Below are positions 1-6,630 of a DNA stretch of 11,880 bases, in pieces (within the stretch, counting starts at the first letter, position 1; each line of letters starts with the position of its first letter). The DNA is taken from the NCBI GenBank assembly GCA_030691925.1, contig JAUYDG010000019.1:1-11880 (forward strand). Reading direction: 5' to 3'. The translations under genes were made by a program, and so were the position numbers. Source of the DNA: Nanobdellota archaeon (lineage in GTDB: Archaea > Nanobdellota > Nanobdellia > SCGC-AAA011-G17 > VGLX01). The notes under the pieces are model-generated. The model saw only the letters and a list, made by a program, of their open reading frames with translations. It had not been told where the DNA came from and did no database searches.

Positions 1-37
1 TCCACAAAAAGGGATGGGTATAATCCTCTCAGTAAAG

Positions 38-45
38 TATAAAAA
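38..45 (+). promoter_or_regulatory. TATA box of guanine deaminase gene
   Basis: TATAAAAA lies about 30 bases upstream of the ATG at 74. This is the archaeal TATA-to-start distance expected for a leaderless transcript and it supports ATG 74 over the earlier in-frame ATG at 14, which would place the box inside the coding region. Confidence 0.55.
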
Positions 46-73
46 GAAGAGCAATATCTGTAGAACGGCTAAA

Positions 74-538
74 ATGAACAAGTTCATGAAGACAGCAGTA
101 AAAGAAGCCCTCAAAGGCATGAGAAAGAATGACGGAGGGCCTTTCGGAGCAGTAATCGTAAAAGACGGCAAGATAATAGCAAGAGGGCATAACAGGGTGA
201 TAAAGACCAATGACCCAACGGCCCACGCAGAAATCATCGCTATAAGAAAAGCAGCTAAAAAACTTAAAAGATTCGACCTTTCAGACTGCGAAGTCTACTC
301 CTCCTGCGAGCCATGCCCGATGTGCCTTGCAGCGATACACTGGGCCAAGATGAAAAAGCTGTACTACGGCTGCACCGAAGAAGACGCTGCAAAGGTAGGA
401 TTTGACGACAAATTCATCTATGATGCCATAAAAGGTATTTCTGAAAAAAAACGGGTCGAAGCAGTGCAAATGGACAGGGAAGAATGCCTGAAACCCTTTG
501 AAGAATGGGAACAAAAAAACGACAAGGTAAAATACTAA
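74..538 (+). CDS. guaD: Guanine deaminase-like nucleoside/base deaminase
   Basis: Cytidine deaminase-fold zinc enzyme, 154 aa from ATG 74, most likely converting guanine to xanthine and ammonia in cytosolic purine salvage. Visible motifs: GGPFGAVIVKDG at residues 21-32, the zinc/proton-shuttle HAE at 51-53 after NDPTA, and CEPCPMC at 78-84, where C81 and C84 complete the zinc site. The segments AIHWA (87-91), GFDDKFIY (109-116) and PFEEW (141-145), and the terminal Lys-Tyr, match the Bacillus-type GuaD pattern rather than the tRNA adenosine deaminase TadA. The start at 74 is preferred over 14 because of the TATA box at 38-45 and because residues 1-20 of the longer form are basic and not family-like. 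The gene stands alone. A broader deaminase specificity cannot be excluded. Confidence 0.85.
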   Translation: MNKFMKTAVKEALKGMRKNDGGPFGAVIVKDGKIIARGHNRVIKTNDPTAHAEIIAIRKAAKKLKRFDLSDCEVYSSCEPCPMCLAAIHWAKMKKLYYGCTEEDAAKVGFDDKFIYDAIKGISEKKRVEAVQMDREECLKPFEEWEQKNDKVKY

Positions 539-552
539 ATTTCTACCAGAAA

Positions 553-560
553 AATATATA
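553..560 (+). promoter_or_regulatory. TATA box of the MgtE-like operon
   Basis: An AATATATA stretch centred about 28 bases before the ATG at 585 fits a leaderless archaeal promoter. It sits only about 15 bases after the stop of the upstream deaminase gene, so the two are probably separate transcription units. Confidence 0.5.
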
Positions 561-584
561 ACCTCAAAGTGTTAGTTCATAAAC

Positions 585-1127
585 ATGAGCGTGTTCGACA
601 AAAGCTTCAAAGAAATATTCCTTTCACAAATAGTATCCATAATCGGCGGCCTAATTGCCGGGACAATCCTTGCATTGTACACTGATAAATTGCTTCTAAT
701 ACCTGGAATGCTGATACTCCTGCCTGGATTTTTAGAGATGAGGGGTAATATCAGCGGCTCCTTCGCTTCAAGGCTAAGCTCAGGGCTGTTCCTTGGCGTG
801 ATCAACCCAAACAAGGTAAAGACAAAAATAATCCGAGGAAACTTGCTATCCTCTTTTTTGCTGGCAATAATCATCTCATTCACACTGGGCTTAATAGCAT
901 TTTTGTTCAACCTGCTCGTATTTAAAATAGCAGTATCCAAGATAATCCTCCTACCATTGATAGCAGGCATAATCGCGAACGCAATAGAAATACCACTAAC
1001 ACTAGTTGTAACGTTCTACCTCTTCAAAAAAGGCCATGACCCGAACAACATAATCGGGCCTTTCGTAACCTCAACAGGTGACATAACAAGCATAGCATCA
1101 CTGCTTATAGCGCTGGTGATAATATGA
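585..1127 (+). CDS. MgtE-type divalent cation transporter, subunit A
   Basis: A 180-aa, almost wholly hydrophobic protein with about five membrane segments that corresponds to a single MgtE/SLC41 integral-membrane domain. The family hallmarks are visible: a GMLILLPGFLEMRGNISGSF stretch in the second segment followed by the SRL motif (expected pore-lining helix), and near the C-terminus HDPNNIIGPFVTSTGD, equivalent to the MgtE DP...GPxVTTxxD signature, with D166 in the last helix as the probable ion-binding acidic residue. The cytoplasmic N and CBS domains of bacterial MgtE are absent, so the usual magnesium gate is missing. The stop overlaps the next start (ATGA), indicating translational coupling. 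Magnesium as the substrate is inferred from the family. Confidence 0.75.
   Translation: MSVFDKSFKEIFLSQIVSIIGGLIAGTILALYTDKLLLIPGMLILLPGFLEMRGNISGSFASRLSSGLFLGVINPNKVKTKIIRGNLLSSFLLAIIISFTLGLIAFLFNLLVFKIAVSKIILLPLIAGIIANAIEIPLTLVVTFYLFKKGHDPNNIIGPFVTSTGDITSIASLLIALVII
1115..1120 (+). promoter_or_regulatory. Shine-Dalgarno site for second MgtE-like subunit
   Basis: GGTGAT, complementary to the archaeal 16S rRNA 3' end, lies three bases before the internal ATG at 1124. It supports translation of the downstream cistron by ribosome binding within the end of the upstream gene. Confidence 0.45.
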
Positions 1128-1819
1128 AAACGATAAGAGCGCATCTAGAAAAGCTAACGGCTGTAAAAAGAAGGAAACACCACCCATTAGTCCACAAAAT
1201 CCACAAAAAATACGGCATCTCAAGAAAAACCTTATTCTACGTGAAGGAATACGGCCCACACGCAAACGTTTCAAAAACGATAATCAAAGAAAGCATAAAA
1301 ATACTGCTCCTAGGCTCGATAATCAGCTCACTAGGAGGGCTAACATTCGAATACATAAAAACAGTTTTCATATCTATCATCCCCCTTGTCATCCTATGGC
1401 CAGTCCTGAATGACATGATAGGCGACTATGGCATGATAATCTCCTCAAGGTTCTCAACAATGCTCCATGAAGGCAAAGCAAACAAGAAATGGTGGAAGAC
1501 AAAAGAGTTAAGAACGCTGTTCACGCAAATCCTTATCGTATCCTTATCCACTGCTGTAATCAGCTCAACAATAGCCTTGGCAATATCAAGCTTTTCAGAC
1601 TACACACTTAACACAACGATAGCCTACAAGATATTCCTTATCAGCGTGATAGACACTGTCATATTAGTAAGCGCCCTGTTCCTGATAGCGATACATGAAG
1701 GGCTGCATTACTACAGGGAAAAAGAAGACCCGAATAACTTCTTAATACCTATAACAACTTCTATAGCAGATTTTGGGAACATGGTGCTACTCTCGATATT
1801 AGTGCTGCTGTTCTTTTAA
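1124..1819 (+). CDS. MgtE-type divalent cation transporter, subunit B
   Basis: A 231-aa second MgtE/SLC41 membrane domain. Residues 1-55 are a basic, His/Lys-rich cytoplasmic extension; residues from about 57 to the end hold five hydrophobic segments. Family signatures: PVLNDMIGDYGMIISSRF in the second membrane region, and DPNNFLIPITTSIADF at the C-terminus with D216 in the place of the ion-binding aspartate. It is divergent from subunit A, which suggests that the two form an obligate heterodimer rather than being a recent duplication. It overlaps the upstream gene by 4 bp in one operon. No CBS or N domain is present. Substrate is inferred. Confidence 0.72.
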   Translation: MKTIRAHLEKLTAVKRRKHHPLVHKIHKKYGISRKTLFYVKEYGPHANVSKTIIKESIKILLLGSIISSLGGLTFEYIKTVFISIIPLVILWPVLNDMIGDYGMIISSRFSTMLHEGKANKKWWKTKELRTLFTQILIVSLSTAVISSTIALAISSFSDYTLNTTIAYKIFLISVIDTVILVSALFLIAIHEGLHYYREKEDPNNFLIPITTSIADFGNMVLLSILVLLFF

Positions 1820-1835
1820 GATTACACATTAAGAA

Positions 1836-2648
1836 CTAATGATGCTCCGTACAAGAATATATGTTACTAACGGCTGTCAAAGCGTATCCTGCCTCTTTGA
1901 AAAGCTCCTCGCAGTACTCTTCCAATACATGAGAATATTCTGGCTTAGCCCTAGCTATCTTTGAACTTAACAGGTACAAAGAATTTTTTTCCTTATCAAA
2001 AGACTGACAGTAAGTTGCTGGAAGATTCTTTTCTTTTATAGAAAAACCTGAACGCTCCCCTTTCACTTCTAATGTATCATTTGATAATTTGTAATCCAGA
2101 TTATCTTTTGGCAATATTTTCTTAAGCGCGCCCTTTTCACCGATCCAACGACCTACTTCTTTTTTCTTGACATACGTGAAAGCGCTCATCAATACTAAAC
2201 CTATAGCGAACGCGGGCACTAACGCGCTTGCCCTAATTATCGCATTATCCAAAGCCAAAGGATTATTCGTCGTTGTTATGAACTTGCCAGCAGCATACTC
2301 AGACAATGTCGCCCCGACTATACAGCCGCTTTCCGTAGTCGCTGCATAACCAGCTGCGTCTATCAAAGAAGCGCTCTTATTATTGTGCTCCTTCGCATGC
2401 TTGTAAACATGGTACAATGCGTAAGAGCCGCCAACGCTTATCCCGCCAAGTATCCCCAACTCATTTTGGAAAGGCGTCCTCGCCAGGAAGGCAAGTATCT
2501 CAGTAGCCCACTCGCCAGCCTCGCATGATAAGATGCATACTGCTTCCAATTTTAGGTTATGCTTCATCTCCTTATAAAAAGTTTTAGAACTATCTTTCAA
2601 AGTTACTTTCTCATCCAGTATCTCCTCTATACCTTTATGCCCATGCAT
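1836..2648 (-). CDS. Uncharacterised membrane protein
   Basis: I do not recognise this protein (270 aa from ATG 2648; an in-frame GTG at 2654 would add two residues). Residues 1-35 are charged. A Gly/Ala-rich hydrophobic stretch at 64-82 and a clear membrane helix at 139-160 (ending in KKKE) bracket an Ala/Gly-rich stretch at 95-122 that is weakly hydrophobic. Residues 161-270 are a soluble domain, predicted cytoplasmic by the Lys cluster. Six Cys are scattered with no metal-binding spacing, and the C-terminus ends in His-His. A TATA-like box at 2671-2680 supports the ATG. It is convergent with the MgtE operon (16 bp between stops) and divergent from the Cys-rich gene. Function unknown. Confidence 0.7.
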   Translation of the reverse strand: MHGHKGIEEILDEKVTLKDSSKTFYKEMKHNLKLEAVCILSCEAGEWATEILAFLARTPFQNELGILGGISVGGSYALYHVYKHAKEHNNKSASLIDAAGYAATTESGCIVGATLSEYAAGKFITTTNNPLALDNAIIRASALVPAFAIGLVLMSAFTYVKKKEVGRWIGEKGALKKILPKDNLDYKLSNDTLEVKGERSGFSIKEKNLPATYCQSFDKEKNSLYLLSSKIARAKPEYSHVLEEYCEELFKEAGYALTAVSNIYSCTEHH

Positions 2649-2670
2649 AAGCACTTCACGTTTGATAAAG

Positions 2671-2680
2671 TATTTTTAAT
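2671..2680 (-). promoter_or_regulatory. TATA-like box of the uncharacterised membrane protein gene
   Basis: Read on the minus strand this is ATTAAAAATA, about 28 bases upstream of the ATG at 2648. That spacing favours ATG 2648 over the GTG at 2654 as a leaderless start. Confidence 0.4.
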
Positions 2681-2724
2681 GCGTTTAATAAGGTTTCTAT
2701 CCAAAAAAATTATTTTCAGAACTT

Positions 2725-2732
2725 TTATATAA
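2725..2732 (+). promoter_or_regulatory. TATA box of the Cys-rich protein gene
   Basis: TTATATAA is centred about 26 bases before the ATG at 2754 and fits a leaderless promoter. With the minus-strand box at 2671-2680 it makes a divergent promoter region. Confidence 0.55.
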
Positions 2733-2753
2733 TTAATCGCCACTAAAATCCTT

Positions 2754-3962
2754 ATGAAAAATTGGTTGCTGCTAGCAATACTCCTGCTAATCCCGAGCGC
2801 AATGGCCCAAACATGGACCAGCCAAGAAGAATTCAAATGCGACACGTGCTGCATAGAAAACAACAAGCTCTCGCTAACGACCACCATAATAAACAATGGC
2901 ACAGAAACCCTATGGATAGGAGAAGCTAAGCTGGTAAGCAAAGAAGGTGAAGAATTCGCCTCTTACAAACCCGCAGGTGAAAACTTCAAATACGGCCTAC
3001 AGCCAGGAAACAGCATAAAACTAGAGTACAGCGGAAAGTGGCCCAAACCATCAGTAAGAAACTCCCTGTACTATAAACAATGCATCCGCTCAGAAACCTT
3101 CGGCAAATGGGCATGCGAAGAAAAATACAAAGAAAAGATAATAGCAAAAAGCGTAGACTTCCAATGCTACAAAGACTCAGACTGCCCTTCCGACCAAGTC
3201 TGCGAAATAGCAAAGGACTGCACATCCTCAAAATGCGAAATAATACCTATAGCTATGAAGTGCGGCAGGATAGTCCGAGGGGACTGGAGGCCTTACGAGT
3301 GCTGCTCAGACTACGCTTGTAAAGAAGACCAATACTGCCTGGAACACAGCTGCGAACAGGTAGAGTGCGTAGCATGCGGATACATCCAGGATCACAAGTG
3401 CGTAAAGTTTGAATGCTGTGAAAACTCTGACTGCTCATCAAGCCAATCATGTGTTAATCATGAATGCGAGGGAATAACCTGCGGATACTGCGAATACGCA
3501 GAAGAACACGGATGCAAAAAGCATGAGTGCTGCAAAAGCTCTGAATGCGGAGAAGAAGAAGCTTGCGTCGAAAACAAATGCCAAAAAATAACCTGCGATG
3601 GCTACATAGAAGGGCACGAATGCTTAAGGTACCAGTGTGAAGACAACGAAGGCTGCGAAGCAGGGAGGGTATGCGAAAACGGATTCTGCACAAAACTCAA
3701 ATGCGAAGAAAAAGAAATAATAAAAGGGCACGAATGCCAAAAGCTAGGGTTAACACCATTCGGCTACATCAAAGAAAACAGATACATCCAATACTTCTCA
3801 AAAGAAGCATACAAAGACAATAAAATAACCTATACTATAATACTCATTATTATCGTCATCCTGATAACAAAACTAACAATCAAGAAGGTCAAACAAATAA
3901 TCAAAGAAAAGAGAAGGAGAGAATCTTACATACTAGTAGGGCCTAAAAAAAATAAACAATAA
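2754..3962 (+). CDS. Secreted Cys-rich repeat protein, C-terminally membrane-anchored
   Basis: A 402-aa envelope protein. Residues 1-18 form a signal peptide (Lys near the start, Leu/Ile core, Ala-Met-Ala before Gln19). Residues 20-130 look like a beta-sandwich with Cys28, Cys31, Cys32, Cys110 and Cys121. Residues 138-182 are a Cys-rich linker. Four related units follow at about 183-216, 221-254, 259-290 and 295-328; the common form is a Cys or Cys pair, then about 5, 6, 4 and 3-4 residues between further Cys, and a GYI/..H.C close. The spacing recalls Dickkopf-N-like Cys-rich modules, though this is a resemblance only. A membrane helix at about 359-376 is followed by a strongly basic cytoplasmic tail. 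The Cys residues presumably form disulfides outside the cell. Possible role in adhesion or surface contact; no enzymatic motif seen. Confidence 0.75.
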   Translation: MKNWLLLAILLLIPSAMAQTWTSQEEFKCDTCCIENNKLSLTTTIINNGTETLWIGEAKLVSKEGEEFASYKPAGENFKYGLQPGNSIKLEYSGKWPKPSVRNSLYYKQCIRSETFGKWACEEKYKEKIIAKSVDFQCYKDSDCPSDQVCEIAKDCTSSKCEIIPIAMKCGRIVRGDWRPYECCSDYACKEDQYCLEHSCEQVECVACGYIQDHKCVKFECCENSDCSSSQSCVNHECEGITCGYCEYAEEHGCKKHECCKSSECGEEEACVENKCQKITCDGYIEGHECLRYQCEDNEGCEAGRVCENGFCTKLKCEEKEIIKGHECQKLGLTPFGYIKENRYIQYFSKEAYKDNKITYTIILIIIVILITKLTIKKVKQIIKEKRRRESYILVGPKKNKQ

Positions 3963-3972
3963 TTTTATAAAC
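3963..3972 (+). promoter_or_regulatory. TATA box of the tRNA-Ser gene
   Basis: An ATTTTATAAA-like box begins at the stop codon of the preceding gene and lies about 29 bases before the first tRNA base, so the tRNA has its own promoter. Confidence 0.5.
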
Positions 3973-4027
3973 AAAAATTACCGCTTCTAAGCCTGTGCCG
4001 AGGTCGCATAACCCGGTAGTGCGCCAG

Positions 4028-4049
4028 ATCTTATTTAATAAGAGGCGAA
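4028..4049 (+). other. tRNA-Ser intron 1 (non-canonical position 30/31)
   Basis: This 22-nt insert starts after G4027 in the 5' strand of the anticodon stem. CGCC (4022-4025) pairs with GGCG (4044-4047), AGA (4026-4028) forms a 3-nt bulge cut after its second base, and TCTTAT/ATAAGA (4029-4034 with 4038-4043) caps it with a TTA loop. The next three bases (4048-4050) would be the second bulge. The outer helix is weak, so this is closer to the relaxed helix-bulge-helix form that archaeal splicing endonuclease accepts at unusual positions. Confidence 0.55.
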
Positions 4050-5056
4050 CCTGGAAAACTACCTGGAGAGCTGGTTTCCGAAAGGATATCAGGGTTCAAA
4101 TCCCTGCCTCGGCGTAATTTTATACGCGCACAAAAACAGAAAGATTCGAGCACCTTGCACATTTCTTTTAAGCGCCTAATCCTTTCTTCTATTGGCGGGT
4201 GAGTAGCAAAAATGTTAGTCACGAAACTGTGCTCTTTCCTGAAAGGGGTAGAGATAAACAGGTGAGCAGTGGCCTTGTTAGCCTTGTCAACCAAAGGGTC
4301 AGGATCTTTTCTTATCTTCTCCAAGGCGCTGGCAAGCCCAGGAGGATATCTTGTAAGTATCGCTGCATTAGCGTCAGCCATGAACTCCCTCTTACGGCTC
4401 ACAGCCATCTTGATCAAGTAGCCAATCACAGGTGCCAGTATAGCAAACAGCAATCCGATAATTATAAAGATTATCTGTATGTTACCTCCACCTCGGTTAT
4501 CCCTCTTATGACCACCCCATAAGAAAGACCTAAGTATGAAATCGCTGAGCAAAGTCACAAGGCCTACCAAAACGACGGCAAGCATCATGAACCTTATGTC
4601 ATAATTCTTAACATGGCTCATCTCATGCGCTACTACACCTTCCAACTCCTGCCTGTTCATCTTTCCCAAAAGGCCTGTCGTGACTGTTATCGAAGCATGC
4701 TCCGGGTCTTTTCCAGTAGCAAAAGCGTTAAGAGCCGAGTCCTCAATCACGTAAGCCTTAGGAACAGGAATGCCTGCAGCAATTGACAAGCCCTCTAAGG
4801 TATGGTAAAAGTAAGGGTATTCCTTCTTCGTCACAGGCCTAGCGCCGGTCATCGTAAGTATCATCTGGTCGCCAGAGTTGTAAACTATCAAAACGTAAAC
4901 CAGCCCTGCTATCGTTGTTAACGCTATCCCAAACACAAAGCTTCCATAAAATAAGCCTACTACCAGCCCTAGTGCTGCTACAAGGAATAAGAATAGCACT
5001 ATCAAGGCTACTGACTTTATCTTGTTGCCCCGAACCTCTTCGAACATCAGCCTCAT
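4031..5056 (-). CDS. htpX: M48-family membrane zinc protease HtpX
   Basis: Membrane metalloprotease thought to degrade misfolded membrane proteins, 341 aa as read. Two N-terminal membrane helices (about 15-36 and 41-58) and two more (about 157-174 and 193-216) flank the active site. The catalytic zinc motif HEMSH is at 144-148, with the third ligand Glu224 in REFMADANA. FATHPPIEERIRRLKEM (283-299) is the usual family C-terminus. The 40 or so residues after it are not HtpX-like: residues 315-341 are translated from the antisense of the tRNA-Ser gene, and the stop falls inside tRNA intron 1. It is 22 bp downstream of lemA, so co-transcribed. Family assignment is strong; whether the tail is stable in the cell is unknown. 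Confidence 0.9.
   Translation of the reverse strand: MRLMFEEVRGNKIKSVALIVLFLFLVAALGLVVGLFYGSFVFGIALTTIAGLVYVLIVYNSGDQMILTMTGARPVTKKEYPYFYHTLEGLSIAAGIPVPKAYVIEDSALNAFATGKDPEHASITVTTGLLGKMNRQELEGVVAHEMSHVKNYDIRFMMLAVVLVGLVTLLSDFILRSFLWGGHKRDNRGGGNIQIIFIIIGLLFAILAPVIGYLIKMAVSRKREFMADANAAILTRYPPGLASALEKIRKDPDPLVDKANKATAHLFISTPFRKEHSFVTNIFATHPPIEERIRRLKEMCKVLESFCFCARIKLRRGRDLNPDILSETSSPGSFPGSPLIK
4057..4068 (+). other. tRNA-Ser intron 2 (canonical position 37/38, 12 nt)
   Basis: Once intron 1 is removed, CCAGC pairs with GCTGG (4070-4074); CTGG 4051-4054 can pair with CTGG 4063-4066 through two G-C pairs and two G-U wobbles; and AAA (4055-4057) and AGA (4067-4069) form two 3-nt bulges, each cut after its second base. 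The product has loop CUGGAAA with anticodon GGA and A37. The alternative is one 34-nt intron (4028-4061), which gives loop CUGGAGA with G37. Confidence 0.45.
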
Positions 5057-5078
5057 TTTCTAAAAAAATAAGAAAAGC

Positions 5079-5633
5079 TTAGAACTGCACCTTGACATTC
5101 TTCCTCTCAGCCTCTGCAGCCTCGAAAAGAGGCTTTCTGGTGAAATCCATCTTCTTGGCAAAGATGCTATTAGGGAAAACCTCTATCTTGTTGTTGAACA
5201 CCATCACGATGTCGTTGTAATGCTGCCTTGCATAGGCTATCTTGCTCTCAGTCCCTGAAAGCTCCTCTTGTAATTGTAAGAAGTTCTCGTTAGCCATTAG
5301 TTTAGGATAGTTCTCGCTTACCGCGAACAACGTCTTAAGAGTAGCTGATAGCTGGTTTTCTGCCTTTGCCTTGCCCTCAACAGTAGTGGCGCTCATCAAG
5401 GAAGTCCTGGCCTTGGTGACGTTTTCAAGGACAGTTTTTTCATGCTTCACATACCCTTTTACTGTCTCTATAAGGTTAGGTATGAGGTCTGCTCTTCTTT
5501 TCAGCTGGACGTCTATCTGCGCCCATGCGTTCTCCACGTTGTTCTTCAGCCTTATCAGGCCGTTGTACAATGCCCATACGAATATCGCTACGACTGCAAC
5601 CGCTATTATAACAATCCATAATGTTATAGACAT
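5079..5633 (-). CDS. lemA: LemA family protein
   Basis: A 184-aa LemA protein: one N-terminal membrane anchor (residues about 3-24, start outside, body inside or reversed), then long amphipathic helices. Family signatures are the YNGLIRLKNNVENAWAQIDV and LKRRADLIPNLIETVKGY segments at about 23-64, and the C-terminal YNDIVMVFNNKIEVFPNSIFA region at about 138-158, the classical LemA core. The biochemical role is unknown, but LemA genes are repeatedly found beside htpX in bacteria and archaea, as here, which suggests it assists or scaffolds the protease. It is first in the operon, with a TATA-like box at 5653-5662. Length is typical. Confidence 0.92.
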   Translation of the reverse strand: MSITLWIVIIAVAVVAIFVWALYNGLIRLKNNVENAWAQIDVQLKRRADLIPNLIETVKGYVKHEKTVLENVTKARTSLMSATTVEGKAKAENQLSATLKTLFAVSENYPKLMANENFLQLQEELSGTESKIAYARQHYNDIVMVFNNKIEVFPNSIFAKKMDFTRKPLFEAAEAERKNVKVQF

Positions 5634-5652
5634 AGTGTTTTACACCCCCAAG

Positions 5653-5662
5653 GTTTTTTTAA
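5653..5662 (-). promoter_or_regulatory. TATA-like box of lemA-htpX
   Basis: On the minus strand an A-rich TTAAAAAAAC lies about 25 bases upstream of the lemA ATG at 5633, suiting a leaderless start. A better-matching TTTAAATA-type box further up (about 5690-5698) is the alternative and would give a leader of about 35 nt. Confidence 0.35.
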
Positions 5663-5727
5663 TGTTTCAACACTTTTAAGATTATGGTGTATTTAAACTT
5701 TTGTAATCACTGCCCGGATTATCTATT

Positions 5728-5736
5728 ATTCTTTTA
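5728..5736 (+). repeat. Left target-site duplication (9 bp)
   Basis: ATTCTTTTA here is repeated in the same orientation at 7837-7845, each copy directly abutting the outer end of a terminal inverted repeat. The match stops exactly at both repeat edges, as expected of a staggered cut filled in after insertion. Confidence 0.8.
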
Positions 5737-5750
5737 GGCTTTGCACTTAA
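5737..5750 (+). repeat. Left terminal inverted repeat
   Basis: GGCTTTGCACTTAA is the inverted counterpart of 7823-7836; 13 of 14 positions match and the outer 10 are perfect. It runs into a CTTAATTAAG palindrome (5746-5755). Confidence 0.75.
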
Positions 5751-5762
5751 TTAAGCCCTATT

Positions 5763-5789
5763 TATGTGCAATTGGTATTTCTGCACATT
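5763..5789. repeat. Left subterminal TGTGCA motifs
   Basis: TGTGCA (5765-5770) on the plus strand and TGCACATT (5782-5789), its inverse, follow the TIR copy. TGCACATT starts 46 bases from the left end, against 45 bases from the right end for its counterpart. Such paired sites could bind a transposase or the element's regulator. Confidence 0.5.
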
Positions 5790-5854
5790 TTTCAAAATTA
5801 AGGTCTATGCAGAGTTTAAAGCCTTCTAAATGAGTACACCGAGGCGGGGGTATA

Positions 5855-5867
5855 AGCATTTAGCTTT
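5855..5867 (-). terminator. Possible weak terminator/hairpin of TrmB-like gene
   Basis: An AAGC/GCTT inverted repeat with a 5-nt loop lies about 20 bases beyond the stop codon of the minus-strand regulator. The stem is only 4 bp and there is no long T run, so this is weak. The rest of 5790-5885 shows no gene. Confidence 0.15.
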
Positions 5868-5885
5868 TATAATATAATTTTGGCT

Positions 5886-6608
5886 TTATTTTTTAGCAAT
5901 TTTCCACATTAATTCGAACTGTTTATGAAAACTATCTGAGATGTTTTTACTTTTTATTTGAATCAAGTAGTTTGGATTCCCCCACATAATAATTTGAACT
6001 TTGTTATCGTAGATTAATAGAGGATTTGGGTTGAAATATTTTTCATCAATATATGCATATTTTGTATTTCCTTTTTTTAAGAATCCTTTATCACCTTTTT
6101 TCAAAATAACTCTTTCTTTTATTTTATATAATAAAATATCTCTTTCGTATTGTTCAATCGTTGTTTTGTCAGTTTCTAAAGCAAAGTTTTCATCAACAGC
6201 GGAACATAAGACTTCTCCCCCTTCCCTTAATGTATTTATTATATCTCTTAATGCAATTTTGATAATCCTTTTACCTTTAAAAACTTCTACAGAAATATCT
6301 TCCCCCCCTGAACTTTGCATTTTTAACAATTCAGGAAGGATTGATTCATATTGTTTTTTTTGCTCATCTAAAAATTCAGAAATCTGTTGAGGATTGATTG
6401 CCTGAAATATTTTTTTCCCATTCCTAAGGGCAAAACTAACAAAACCTTTTTCCTGCAAGCGGTTTAATGCATCGTAACATGCTTGCCTATAAAGACCTGT
6501 TTTTTTAGAAATCTCATAAGCAGAAAGAGGGCCACTTTTTATAAGAACCAAAAATATTTCCACTTCATAGTCTGTTAATCCAAGATTTCTGATTATTGAT
6601 TTATCCAT
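5886..6608 (-). CDS. TrmB-like transcriptional regulator
   Basis: A 240-aa DNA-binding protein. Residues about 8-66 form the TrmB-type winged helix: LTDYEVEIFLVLIKSGPLSA, then ISKKTGLYRQACYDALNRLQ as the recognition region and a basic wing (LRNGKKIF). Residues 75-100 are a helical linker that could dimerise. Residues 105-240 are an effector-like domain (SVEVFKGKRIIKIALRDIIN onward) as in many short archaeal TrmB-like proteins, without the sugar-binding domain of the full-length maltose regulator. It is divergent from the two-gene operon at 6723 with 114 bp between starts, so it may control that operon and itself. The effector is unknown. It lies inside the mobile element. Confidence 0.8.
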   Translation of the reverse strand: MDKSIIRNLGLTDYEVEIFLVLIKSGPLSAYEISKKTGLYRQACYDALNRLQEKGFVSFALRNGKKIFQAINPQQISEFLDEQKKQYESILPELLKMQSSGGEDISVEVFKGKRIIKIALRDIINTLREGGEVLCSAVDENFALETDKTTIEQYERDILLYKIKERVILKKGDKGFLKKGNTKYAYIDEKYFNPNPLLIYDNKVQIIMWGNPNYLIQIKSKNISDSFHKQFELMWKIAKK

Positions 6609-6630
6609 AAATTTTATTTAATACCCGCAG

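Larger units (their letters stand above)
3997..4114 (+). tRNA. tRNA-Ser(GGA), intron-containing
   Basis: The acceptor stem GCCGAGG (3997-4003) pairs fully with CCTCGGC (4107-4113), and the discriminator is G4114, as expected for serine. D-arm: 4006-4022, with GG at 4015-4016. T-arm: CAGGG/CCCTG (4090-4094 and 4102-4106) with loop TTCAAAT. A long variable arm around 4075-4089 (TCC-GAAA-GGA core) marks a type II tRNA, so Ser or Leu, and the G discriminator favours Ser. The anticodon stem is CCAG+C with GCTGG (4070-4074) and the loop carries GGA. Extra sequence between 4028 and 4068 must be removed; taking out 34 nt gives an 84-nt tRNA. CCA is not encoded. A short inverted repeat GCGTA/TACGC (4112-4127) straddles the 3' end. 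Confidence 0.88.

Noticed and set aside
14..73. N-terminal extension of the deaminase from the ATG at 14
   Set aside because: The TATA box at 38-45 falls inside it and the added 20 residues are not family-like.
2986..3693. Other frames inside the Cys-rich gene
   Set aside because: They overlap a gene with signal peptide, repeated Cys units and TM anchor, and look like shadows of its codon bias.
3997..4114. tRNA-Leu reading of the type II tRNA
   Set aside because: The discriminator base is G and the only workable anticodon loop carries GGA; leucine tRNAs normally have A at the discriminator position.
4199..4522. Plus-strand frame inside htpX
   Set aside because: Antisense to the protease core around the zinc ligand region; no motif or promoter.
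5634..5885. CRISPR array or small gene between lemA and the regulator
   Set aside because: Only the TIR, subterminal motifs and promoter sequence are present; the repeats are short and inverted rather than regularly spaced.
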